Source: Calliopum simillimum (taxonomy: Eukaryota > Arthropoda > Insecta > Diptera > Lauxaniidae). Taken from it: a DNA stretch of 64,000 nt. Both the position numbers and the translations under genes were made by a program. The notes beneath the pieces are model-generated. The model worked only from the letters and a program-made list of their open reading frames with translations, had not been told where the DNA came from and did no database searches. Within the stretch, counting starts at the first letter, position 1. Each line of letters begins with the position of its first letter. Below, one piece after another: positions 36,601 through 47,135 of this stretch. The stretch covers positions 35,839,948 through 35,903,947 of the forward strand of contig OX638370.1 in the NCBI GenBank assembly GCA_951812925.1, given 5' to 3'.

Positions 36601-38114
36601 CTGAATATCCACCAAATGTATATCCATTACATCCGCGTTTGCGTACAAGAAGGAAGCCAAAGGGTGATATTGTTTTTATCCATGGACTCTTGGGTGGTGT
36701 ATTTATAACATGGCGCCAAAAAGATCGCAAACCTATTGAATTGGGACTGTACGGAAAGAATGCATTTTATACCAGTGAAACGGATGATGTTTTTCTAATT
36801 GGAGAACAACGTAGAATAAAAAATGGTAAAAATGGCAAAAACGGCAAGAATGGAAATGAAAATGGTAGCGATACTGCAAAGCTGGATGCATTGGTTGATA
36901 AACAAATTGGTAAGTAAAGATTATAAGTTACTAAAGTTAGTGATAATTTTTATCTAAACAGTTCGTACACATCGTTTCGTACCTTTTTGAGCTTTCATGC
37001 CGAATTTCTTTAGCAAACATTAATTACTTTTTTTTCTTAAAAAATTGCAGACAAGACCATTGTGCGTAAAAGTCGCACCAAAACTCCACTTAACATTAGT
37101 GATGCTGCCACAAAAGAATTAGTTGAAACCCTGCAAGATACTGCCGAATTGGAACCTGATTGGGAGGTTGTTCATCCAGATGTGCCACTGAAAGCCAATG
37201 AAAATTGCGATGGTGAATTTAGTGTTTCTGGCAATGAATGGCAAAATCAAGATAACGAAGAAGATTATACCAATTGTTGGCCAATGGAATGGTTGCCCGA
37301 AGATCATCCAAATACAAGAATACTTGGTATTGATTATACATCCGCGTTGACAGAATGGTCTGCAAACTTTACAAAATACTGCCCCTGTGAAAAAGGACAA
37401 GGTCATATTGATGTGCGTGCCACATCTCTGTTAGAACGTATTGCTAAATCTGATGTTGGCAATAATAGACCTGTAGTCTGGATTGGTCACTCAATGGGTG
37501 GCATACTCACTAAACTAATGCTAATGAAAGCTATTGATAGTAAAGATCCAAAAGTACGACAAATGGCTAAAAACACAAAGGGTATTGTCTTTCTAGGTGT
37601 ACCTCACCGTGGTTCACCTATCGCAAAATGGAAACAACATATGCAAATGATACTATCACCATCCATTGAAGTTAAAGAAATGGAAGAGAATGCGCCCAAA
37701 TTACTTGAATTGCACAATCGCTTTATGAACCTGCTACGTAATTCTTTCCGTCATGTCAAAGTTGTAAGCATAGCTGAAGGTTCGCCAACAATGTTGACAA
37801 CTTTTAAATTTCCACTTCGGATTGTGACTGAAGAATCGGCATGCTTAGATTATGGTGATTTTTATGTACTCAAAGATGATCACTTGAGTTTGTCGAAACC
37901 CATATTCAGACAATCATTCTTGTACCAAAGAATGCTGCAAATAATCGATGAATCGCTTACAGAACAAAAAGAACCCACAGACAAATTGCAGTTTCCTACC
38001 CAGTTAGTTTCTGCAAAAATTCAACAAGCACAAAAAACACTAGCGCAAACATCATCGGCAATTTTTGCTTTATTTCCACATCTTTCGGCATCCACAGGCT
38101 CTGATGGCAAATGA
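30655..38114 (+). CDS. SERAC1: SERAC1-like lipase-domain protein
   Basis: SERAC1 is a serine-hydrolase-fold protein at the mitochondria-ER interface; in mammals it is needed for phosphatidylglycerol remodelling and cholesterol trafficking. Exons are 30655-30737, 35546-35717, 35782-36159, 36234-36909 and 37051-38114, in frame with GT-AG joins, giving 790 aa (longer than the human 654). The N-terminus carries a hydrophobic segment (VVASVGILTACGLVLY, about residues 19-34) suited to a membrane anchor. An armadillo-like helical region follows at about 210-330. The hydrolase domain starts with GDIVFIHGLLGG (about 360), then GHSMGGILTKLML (nucleophile Ser, about 580), FLGVPHRGSP and LKDDHLSL (likely catalytic His, about 712). 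Oddities: a GKNG repeat (about residues 404-413) and an extra acidic stretch between the HGLLGG motif and the Ser. Intron 1 is 4.8 kb. Confidence 0.94.
31080..31545. repeat. Degenerate inverted repeat in SERAC1 intron 1
   Basis: The segment around 31087-31200 (CACATAAAACTACTC, CTTCGTTTTCGTGAT, AGGAGAATAAT) resembles the complement of about 31390-31500 (TAGTTTTATGTGAAAA, TCTCGAAAACGAAGCGAG, AATATTCTCGTA). A poly-A run lies between the arms. Identity is modest; it is a probable old foldback. Confidence 0.5.
32731..33221. mobile_element. Foldback element built of about 24-bp repeats
   Basis: CAGGTTTTCCACTCCAGTTA at the left and TAACTAGGAGTGAAAAACCT then G at the right are imperfect inverted termini. 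Inside the left arm, units of the type AACTTTTTCCAAATCAAATT follow one another at about 24-base steps (32780-33000). The right arm repeats them in reverse (33090-33180), around a unique loop of about 90 bases. The terminus also occurs at 11767-11831. It has no coding capacity and is intronic in SERAC1. Confidence 0.8.
33222..35545. other. SERAC1 intron 1, mostly unassigned
   Basis: AT-rich intronic sequence. A 26-base perfect inverted repeat (34603-34628 and 34730-34755) is described separately; its core GGAGATGTGACCTTTTC recurs at about 35371-35387. No gene is seen. Confidence 0.55.
34603..34755. repeat. 26-bp perfect inverted repeat
   Basis: CATGAATTTCGAAAAGGTCA and CATCTC at 34603-34628 are exactly complementary to 34730-34755, with 101 bases between. 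They may be the termini of a 153-bp foldback; no target duplication is clear. Confidence 0.7.
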
Positions 38115-41100
38115 AAGATAATCTGAAATTCTGGTTTTTTCTAAATTATAAGGTAACTTTTGGCAACAGTACTGCTGCAATTCATAGATAGTCTAAAAAT
38201 AATGATTTATAAATTAAAGCCTTAAATACTGGGAATTTTTGAAGCTTAGCTTAAATAACTTTTTGTATTTTGTAAGTTTTATATATTTAGATTTAGTGTT
38301 TTGTGCTTGAAATGCTTACACCGAAAAGTACAAATTTCAAAAGCATATTTGCTTAACCAACAAGGTATTGTTTTTTGATAGTCAATTTTTTATTTTTATT
38401 TTTAATTTTTGATCAAAAGAGTATTTGCTGTATGTATATTGAAAAATAAAAAGTCTGCAGAGGCTTTATTTGAAATTTAATTAAAAGTACAAATAAAATT
38501 AATGAAAATGTTTTATGTTTGTAAAAGTAAACCACATTTGTCCAGAATTTTTAGTTTTTGATATAAAAAGACATATGATAATGACTTTAAAAAAAAGAAA
38601 GAAACATGTAGAATCGTAAAAGGAAATATTAATTTTAGTTTTTATAATTGATTTTTTTATCGAATTTATTTTTAATTTTAAATTTATTAATTTATATAAT
38701 AAATGCGAAAATCAATTCATTTGTTCAAAATAAATTCATTGTTTGGTAGAGCATGGATTGAGAGCATTTATGTATTTTCCAATTGATAAATTCAATATTG
38801 AAGCTCTGTGGAATAAATTTGATAAACATTTAAAGGAATATTTGATATAATTAATTGTTGAACAGAAAAAAACTGTTCTGACCTTAACCCTACTATTATT
38901 TTAATTTAATTTATTAATGGACGCATGTATAATTTTTAATATATTGATGTATTACTTTATAATTTATCTCATATAAAATTAAATTTAGTTAAGTTCCCTA
39001 GAATGTCCTTTATGTGATTCCATCTTGAAGATGCTGCTATTTATTTTAACTTTCCTAATTGTTCGATATTAATAAAAAAAAACTGTTCAAACAGCATTAT
39101 AGGTTTTATACAGAAATAATAAATTATAAATAAATATTTTTTTAATAAAATAATAATAATTATTTATAATTAATTTATTTATTCATGGTAATATTATGAC
39201 GCCTTATTGGCCAAAAAGATTTTTGATAAATGAATCATTTATTAGGTCCATAAAAGTGAAAAAAGTAATATAATACACATTATGCCCCATAATAATCGGT
39301 TTTTTGATCAATATCTTTTTTTGAAGTTAATGTTCATCAAGTAAATTTTCCAGAAAACAGAGTCTTATTTTATAATTTCTAACAAAATGTCAGCCAAGTT
39401 ATGTTATGACATTACTTTTAGGTCAGAATTGGCCCATCAGCTCTACTTTTTGAGATATTTGAGGTTAAAAATATGAACACGGCTTTTTTTTGAGGTTAGA
39501 TTTTTATTTTCTTTACTTAACTTATAATGTAGTACTACTCTTATTTCAAAATGAGTTCTAGAAAAGTTTCATACGATGATCCTTTCAAAAGTAATATATT
39601 GGATTAAAAAAGCAAAATGCAATATCCAAACCTAACCCTAACCGATTTTGTAAACATAACTTTTCAAGGAAGAATCATACAAGACCAATTATTTTGAAGA
39701 CGAAGAATAGTACTAAGCGATGTATGTAGTAGAAAAGAGTAAAACAGAAACAATTTCGTGCGTCCTCTGCATATCCCCCAAAATAGTGTTTTTGAACGTA
39801 CCTATAGGTTAGAATATCTCAAAAACCATACGTGATAAAGGAATTGCGAGACTAGATTCGGATTCAGCACCGACAAATATATACATCGAAAAGAATATTT
39901 GGTCTTGGTTTGTTGTGCTTTTTTCAAAAGAACATTTTCCAACCTCATTTTAAAAAACGATCAGCCAGATGGAAAAAGATGCCGTGGACCGTTTCATTGT
40001 GCATTTTCATAAAACATATTTTTGATTGAAGATAGGTATGTAATAATTCTTTGACGACCATAGGGACATATGAGTCCCAAGATAAAAATAAATTATATAC
40101 TATAAATAATTAAGGAACCGATATATGTAATTTTGATATATATCAGTTTCTAAACACTTCCTTAATTTATATTAAATCTGGCAACGCCGTCAGAAGAACC
40201 GTTATTTGTGCATGATCATTCTAAAGTGATAGTTTGTTTGGTGCACTATTGCTATAATTTACAGCAGAGTTTATAGGCGTTAAAGTGTTTTTAATCATAT
40301 TATAGTGTGAAATAATTATTGTTAGGTAAGTAAACTGGTGTTTAATCAATTATTGAACCATTATTAAAGTTTAGTATATTGATAAATCATAAAATTCAAA
40401 ATGGTCGTACAAGGTAACTTTTTAACTTCACTTTTTTACTACAATCGTACCAATTTCACAGGCAATCAATATAAAAAAATTTAATGAACCTGTTAGTAGA
40501 TATATGTACTGTAACGTACTTTTTGACACTGAATTCGAATTTGAGGCCAGAATTACTCATATACTACAGAATTAGAGATATCCGTGCTTAAAACTGAGAA
40601 AGCGCTGTTTTTAATCTTACGGTGTAGTCCCAGGAGATGGTGTAATTTAATTCTTCTGATGGCATCGAAAAGCCCTAATCTTACCTATCAAATCACAACT
40701 TCAAATTTTTTCTATTGGACCCTTACTTTCCGAGTTATCACCCTTTGAAATAAGGGCAAAACGGAATATCCGTTTCAGAGCTGCCCTTTTTGCTACCATC
40801 GTAGCAAATTTGTTACACAAAAGCAAAAAATAGTAAATTTGCTACTTTGATACCCACTCAAATCAAATACAGCGATTTTGCTATTCTGCTTAAAATTTTG
40901 ATACGAATTCCTATCATATAAAGCCAACTTGCTACGTTTCTCCAGATTATGAAATGCATCTGATCAACTGAGCTGTTTTCTTACATAAGAAATGAGCCAT
41001 TTACTCTATAGATTCTACAGGTTTATTTCAAAAATGTTTTGATTGAACATTGTACTCCACTGGCTGGATATAGTTCAAGAAAAATAATGATTTTTTTTTG

Positions 41101-42050
41101 AAACAAAATCGACTTATATTAAGAACTGCTTTAAATCCTTTAGAAACAAGTTTTCATTAAATTAAAACATCGATCAAGTGATTATTGATAATATAATTAC
41201 TTGCTTGTGTCTCTTTCTTGCGTGTATAAGCGCCCTTTGCAAAATAACATGTAATAACATATCTGTGGCAACAAACCAGAGTAGCTTATGTCGAAAATCA
41301 ACGTTTTGAGATATTGACTATTTTGTGAAAAATTATTTATGTTCCGTTTTATTGCAATTATTTTAATCTCAGAGGTAGTTAATGGATTGAGTAAGACGAA
41401 GAGAGGCGAATTTTAAAAAATAAATCATAAGAAATCCTGTATTTTTACTGTTTTATACTTAAGATTTTCTGTAAAAATTTGTTTTGATAAAATTAGTGCC
41501 TTAAGTAAAATTAAGCGGTTCTGTTCAAGCTTAAACGTAGTTTGTAACTATACTTACATAAGATTTTCTGCTAAAATTGAAATAAAGGGATCACTTTAGA
41601 TAAGATGTTTTGGATGCTTTTTTTATTGAAATATTTTTAGCTTATGTAGGCTTAAGTTTTTTTGTTAAAAGAATTATAGAACAGTGAAACAATGACCGAA
41701 AACTTACTTGACTAAAGATGTTTTGGCAAATGTATAATTATTTGAAAGAACTTAAGCTATAAAATAAAGCATCATAACTTTGCTTGAACACGATATTTTT
41801 TGGGAAAGGTTGAACAAAAATAAGCCTTTTGAAAACCTGAGTAATTATAGCATGAAAACTCAATTTTCACTTAAGTGGACTTAAGCTACTATAGTTTGTT
41901 GCCACATATAAGTATATAAAAAACCAGGAGATTGGACCATCCCCTTACTTTTACTGCGCTGCTCGTCGTTTTGCTACGGAAATATTTTCAGAAGTGGCAG
42001 CACTGATCAGCTTAGAAGATAAACACTTATGTCAAAATCAAACGCTTCTA
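38115..42050. other. Intergenic between SERAC1 and the hAT element
   Basis: The 3' end of SERAC1 is probably near AATAAA at 38445-38450. The remaining 3.6 kb is strongly AT-rich with stops in every frame. About 39710-39885 resembles the loop of the foldback at 6486-7228 (GAAAAGAGTAAAACA, CTAGATTCGGATTCA). I see no gene. Confidence 0.6.
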
Positions 42051-42589
42051 CAGTGTTGCGAGGTGGGTTCTCCTATTTTCCCCCAGATTGCATGAGATTT
42101 CCCCTGAATTTTGGTTTTTTGACGAAATTTCTCCTAAATGGACAATGTTATATTTTGCGACCCAAAAAAAAAAAAAAAAGAAAGTTCCAAATTTCAAAAC
42201 GAAATTAATATTTTCATAACGAAATTTCCCCCAAATTCTGGACTTTTGACAAAATTTCCCCTAAATATGGAACATTTATATTTTGGAAAAAAAAAAAAAA
42301 TTTTCAAAATTTCAAAATGAAGTGAATGTTGTTTCAATTTATTTCATATATATAGATATTTTTGTTAACATGTACTATAATGTAATTTGATATATTTTAA
42401 AATTAGGTTTTCTTCACATTTACATCTACAACTCTGACAAAGTATGTATTAATTAAAGTTTCATCTACATCAGCATTGTACATGTCCGTGGTGCAAAAGT
42501 TTTTAAGCATACTTTTTGAAGGCTCAAATGATATCTCGTTCGACAAATTATCGTTAACCCGGAGAATGACTTCCGCAGTCTCTACTTCT

Positions 42590-43330
42590 CATAGATTTCT
42601 TAGTTATTAACTTTTTATGATATTCCTTATAGAATACAATCTCTCTACAGTGGCATTTGAAAATGGTAAACTCAATAATGCGGTAGCAAGCTTAGAAATA
42701 TAAGGAAATTTTTGTTCTCCACTTGCTGTTGTCAATTGACTCACCGCTGACCAATATTCATTTGTATTTTCTTCTTTTATAGCTTAAACATAATTGGAGC
42801 GTACGACGAATTTCGCCCGACGAATATTCGCTGTCAAAAAAATTTCGTCGACGAAGTTCGCTTTGTTAAACACAATCATAGTGACGACGGCAATAGTTGT
42901 TTTTATTTTAAATTGTTTTTTTATGTTCTCTGATGACAATTTTAATAAATAAATATTAAATAAAATTTCATATTCTTTGAATTTTTTCTAGGAAATTTAA
43001 AAATTTTACATAAAAAACGTATTTTTCCGGTTTGACATTTCCAAAAATCGCTGGCGCCGGCGACAAAATTAAAACTAGTTCTGTTGCAACGAATATTCGT
43101 CGGGCGAATTTCGTCGTCCGGTGCGGTTGTGTTCAACTTCATATACTCTTGTATGTTTTAATTTTGACAGCGAATATTCGTCGAGCGAAACTCGTCGTAC
43201 GCTCCAATTGTGTTTAAGCTATTACTTGTATTTCATGAAGATGATCCCATTCACTTATAATTTCGTCAAAAGTGCCGCCTGACAATTGTTCAAATGTTGA
43301 TGCTATTCCAGAAATGTCTTTTCGTTCGTT
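42590..43330 (-). pseudogene. hAT transposase C-terminal remnant
   Basis: Reading the minus strand from about 43330, fragments such as ERKDISGIASTFEQLSGG and FDEIISEWDHL are followed, after the inserted MITE, by NEYWSAVSQLTTASGEQKF, PYISKLATALLSLPFSNATV and ERLYSI. The last matches the hAT C-terminal dimerisation domain (LSLPxSNAxVERxFS). Stops and a frame change follow and the N-terminal half is absent. It is a dead remnant. Confidence 0.85.
42782..43219. mobile_element. 438-bp MITE inserted in the hAT remnant, TA target
   Basis: GCTTAAACATAATTGGAGCG begins the left arm and its complement, with a few changes, ends the right arm at 43219; the pairing extends about 57 bases (to TATTCGCTGTCAAAA). 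TA precedes and follows it (42780-42781, 43220-43221). Motifs of the type GACGAATATTCG recur within the arms and again near 43085-43125, forming inner inverted repeats. No transposase is present. Confidence 0.85.
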
Positions 43331-43492
43331 TTTTCGTTCGCGTAAATCCCATAAAAGTATCCCCTAGATTTCCCCTAGACGTTTCTAAAATCCCCTGAAC
43401 AAATCCCCTAAATAATGTTTCCCCTAGATTGCCCCCTAGACCTTTTAAAATCCCCTAAATCTAGGGGGAAATCCCCTAAACTGGCAACACTG

Positions 43493-44105
43493 CGCTTCTA
43501 AACGCTACCAATGGAAATGTCAAAAATTTAAGCCGCTGTAATGAACTCATCTAATTAGGCCTTTTATACAATAAGTCTTTCCATCAAACTGTTTTTGTTT
43601 TTTTTTTTTAAATAGATCATATTTGGAAGCTATTTTCATTTCCGCACGATATGCATTCACTGACAACTTTTCTTAACTGACGAAAAGTGTACCAAGAAAT
43701 TTTTCATAGCATTTTCACGGTCAACCTACCCATCTATAAAGTCATCAATACAGCAGTCAAAAAATTTTGTTTTTCAGCAAACTGGTTGTCAATACATCAA
43801 TCTCCATACATTCTCATATTGATGACAAATTTAGTGAAGTTGGCATCGCTGAATATTGATGGCAAGTTTGCTCGTGTAAAACGGGCTGTTAAAAGAGCCC
43901 TATATTTTGCAGCTGTCAAATGTCAAGTTATTTTTAAAGGCGCCGAAATAAAAGCGTTGCTGTTCTTCGTTGTGTGAAAATCTGTGCACTTTTTTATTTA
44001 ATTTATTATTAAAAACTTTGTGAATTGCAAAAAATTGTGAAATAAAGAAAGGAATTTGCACATTTCCATCAACAATTTGTTGTATTAAAATTAAAGCCTG
44101 CAAAA
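43493..44105. promoter_or_regulatory. Upstream region and 5' UTR of Ssrp
   Basis: The region contains the Ssrp promoter and leader by position. The leader is AT-rich just before the ATG (AAAAATGG). The open frame 43687-43977 crosses it but has no recognisable domain. No element is assigned. Confidence 0.5.
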
Positions 44106-46642
44106 ATGGTAGATTCTTTGGAATATGGTGATATCACGTCTGAAATACGCGGTGTAATGGTAAGTATACTGACTGGTAGTTTTTTGTATGTGTATGTGCA
44201 AAGCCTGAAATTCGCAATTTCAACATTTCACAGACTCCAGGTCGTTTGAAGCTCACCGACCAGAGTATCGTCTTTAAAAACAGCAAAACAGGAAAAGTGG
44301 AACAAATCGCTGCCGATGACATTGAACTGATTAATTCACAAAAATTTGTTGGTACCTGGGGTTTGCGTGTCTTCACTAAAAATGGCACGCTCCATCGTTT
44401 CTGTGGTTTTAAGGATAGTGAAAATGAAAAGTTGGGCAAATTCATTAAAAAAACCTATTCACAAGATATGGTCGAAAAGGAAATGTGTGTCAAAGGCTGG
44501 AATTGGGGAACCGCACGTTTCAAGGGTTCCACACTTAGTTTTGATATGGATACAAAAACCATTTTTGAAATACCGCTGTCTCATGTATCGCAGTGTATGA
44601 CTGGTAAAAATGAGGTGACATTGGAATTTCATCAGAACGATGATGCCCCAGTGGGATTGTTGGAGATGCGTTTTCATATACCACAAAATGAAATGGCTGG
44701 TGATGATGATCCTGTTGAGAACTTCCAAAATAATGTTATGAGCAAGGCGTCAGTTATTTCGGTATCGGGTGATGCCATTGCTATATTCCGTGAAATACAT
44801 TGTCTTACACCTCGCGGTCGCTACGATATTAAGGTCTTTTCGACCTTCTTCCAATTGCACGGTAAAACATTTGATTATAAAATTCCAATGGATTCGGTTT
44901 TGCGTTTGTTTCTGCTGCCACATAAAGATAATCGTCAAATGTTCTTTGTGCTTTCGTTGGATCCACCCATCAAACAGGGTCAGACACGTTATCATTATTT
45001 AGTGTTGCTTTTTGGACCTGAAGAAGAAATCACCATTGAGTTACCTTTCACGGATGAGGAATTGAAAGAGAAATATGAGGGTAAACTTGAAAAAGAATTG
45101 TCTGGCCCAGTATTTGAGGTGATGGGTAAAGTAATGAAGGTGCTAATCGGTCGCAAAATTACGGGACCAGGAAATTTTGTGGGGTAAGTAACATACATTA
45201 TGGAAGTCCTTTCAAATGTTCAAAAATCATAATTTTTTTTCAGACACTCTGGAACTGGCGCAGTTGGTTGCTCATTTAAAGCAGCTGCTGGCTATCTGTA
45301 TCCATTGGAACGTGGTTTTATATATATACACAAACCACCGCTACACATACGTTTCGAAGAAATCGCATCTGTAAATTTTGCACGTAGTGGTGGCTCAACG
45401 CGTAGTTTTGATTTTGAGATAACGCTTAAAAATGGCACCGTACACACCTTCAGCTCAATCGAAAAGGAAGAATACTCAAAGCTCTTTGATTTCATACAGA
45501 AAAAGAAATTGCATGTCAGCAATATGGGCAAGGATAAAGGCGGCTATAAAGATGTTGATTTCGGTGATTCTGATAATGAGAATGAACCAGATGCATATTT
45601 GGCACGTGTTAAAGCCGAAGCACAAGAGAAGGATTCCGATGACGATGAAGGCTCTGAAGAAGAATCAACCGATGAAGATTTCAAGCCAAATGAAAATGAA
45701 TCTGATGTCGCTGATGAGTATGATAGTAATGTACAAAGTGATTCGGATGATTCTGATGCCAGCGGCGGTGGTGGTGGTGATGCTGGTGAGGCTGGTGGTG
45801 AGAAGAAAAAACATAAAAAAGAGAAAAAGGAGAAAAAAGAGCGGAAGGAGCGTAAAGAAAGAACTGTAAGTGCATGCATACATATATATTTGGTACAAGA
45901 AAAACACAAAGTTTCTGATATTTTTCATTCATTATTTAGAAAAAATCGTCTAAAAATAAGGATTCGAATAGACCAAAACGTCCAACCACTGCTTTTATGT
46001 TGTGGCTAAATGACACACGTGAGCAAATTAAAAAAGAGACGCCTGGTATAAAGGTAACCGAAATTGCTAAAAAAGGCGGTGAAATGTGGAGAGAGCTAAA
46101 GGATAAATCGAAATGGGAAGAAAAAGCAGCTAAAGATAAGCAGCGCTATGTGGATGAAATGAAAGATTACAAACCTACAGCGGGCGATAGCGATGATGAC
46201 GAAGGTGGAAAATCAAGTAAATCGGCGCCAAAGAAACGCAAGGAAGTGTCACCTACCAAAAAGGCAGTCAGCGTTTCAGGCAGTGGCTTTAAGAGTAAGG
46301 AGTACATATCTGATGATTCATCATCATCTAATGATGAGTCAAAGGATAAGAAAAAGGTGAGCTTGGGAGTAAACATGAAGGAAATTTAGCTAAAGATGTT
46401 TCTTATATATTTTTTTCTAGGCTTCTAATGACAAAGCTGATTCCGGCGACTCTGAGCCTGAGAAGAAGAAAAGCAAGGGTGCCAACAGTAAATCAGATAA
46501 GAGTAGTAAAACAAATAAAACTAAATCAGATGATAAGAGTAAAGGTACAGATGAAAAGAAATCGAAAAAAGATGCCAGTGATAATGACGAGGAGGAGGAA
46601 GAGTCTGGAAGCAATGCCAGCGATGATGAAGGCAGCGATTAA
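44106..46642 (+). CDS. Ssrp: Structure-specific recognition protein 1, FACT subunit
   Basis: With Spt16 it forms FACT, the nuclear histone chaperone that opens and rebuilds nucleosomes during transcription and replication. Exons are 44106-44159, 44234-45183, 45244-45865, 45940-46356 and 46421-46642, all GT-AG and in frame: 754 aa, slightly longer than Drosophila Ssrp. The N-terminal POB3-like PH domain (GDITSEIRGVMTPGRLKLTD, VGTWGLRVFTKNG) covers about 1-105. The SSrecog middle domain follows to about 330 (GRYDIKVFSTFFQLHGKTFD), then the second PH/Rtt106-like domain (YLYPLERGFIYIHKPP) to about 430. After it come an acidic region (440-505), a basic linker (KKKHKKEKKEKKER), an HMG box at about 553-622 (RPKRPTTAFMLWLND, GEMWRELKDKSKWEEKAAKD) and a mixed acidic/basic Ser-rich tail. 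Reading through exon 4 or 3 donors would truncate the protein. Confidence 0.97.
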
Positions 46643-47135
46643 TCACTGCTTAAGTTTAAGAAAATTTATGTATAGTTGCGTATTTAATGTTTAATTTCAT
46701 TATTAATTTTACATAAGTAATTTCATTGAAAATTTCACGCCTATATAATTGTTTTGATTGTATTCTAAACTGTTTTCTTCTCCTTTTTTTCTTGTTAAGT
46801 GCTAAGCGTTGAAAAAACACATGCCACTATGTACTTTGTTTTGGGTGTACACAACGTTTTGATATATTTTATATATAAAAATAATAATAATTGAAACCTA
46901 TAAATGAACAATTTGTACTTATATTTGCATGATTAATTACAAAACCAATGGGGCAAAAGAACACATAATATAGCCGGTAGATAGTAATCGTTTTCATTAT
47001 TTTATTTCCAACTCTACTCTATTATAAAAAATTGCAAAATAATTGCGACACAACATAGCGTATACTACTGAGTGCTATTTTGAAATTGCCAAATCAGTAT
47101 GGTCAAATATTTCCTAAATTTCGGTTCAATTTATA
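46643..47135. other. Intergenic, Ssrp 3' UTR
   Basis: AT-rich sequence holding the Ssrp 3' end and the promoter of the DUF1091 gene. I see no canonical AATAAA close to the Ssrp stop and no repeat. Confidence 0.5.

Larger units (their letters stand above)
42051..43492 (-). mobile_element. hAT transposon remnant, 1.44 kb, 8-bp TSD
   Basis: The termini CAGTGTTGC and GCAACACTG are flanked by identical CGCTTCTA at 42043-42050 and 43493-43500. Both ends carry many subterminal copies of TCCCCTAAA/TCCCCTAGA-type motifs (about ten at the right end alone). The interior holds the C-terminal part of a hAT transposase on the minus strand, split by a later MITE (42782-43219). Ends, duplication and protein all agree on hAT. 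Confidence 0.93.

Noticed and set aside
43687..43977. 96-codon frame upstream of Ssrp
   Set aside because: Lies in the Ssrp promoter or leader and shows no domain; no splice link to Ssrp was found.
45544..45932. Long minus-strand frames opposite Ssrp exon 3
   Set aside because: Shadows of the acidic/basic low-complexity coding sequence of Ssrp.
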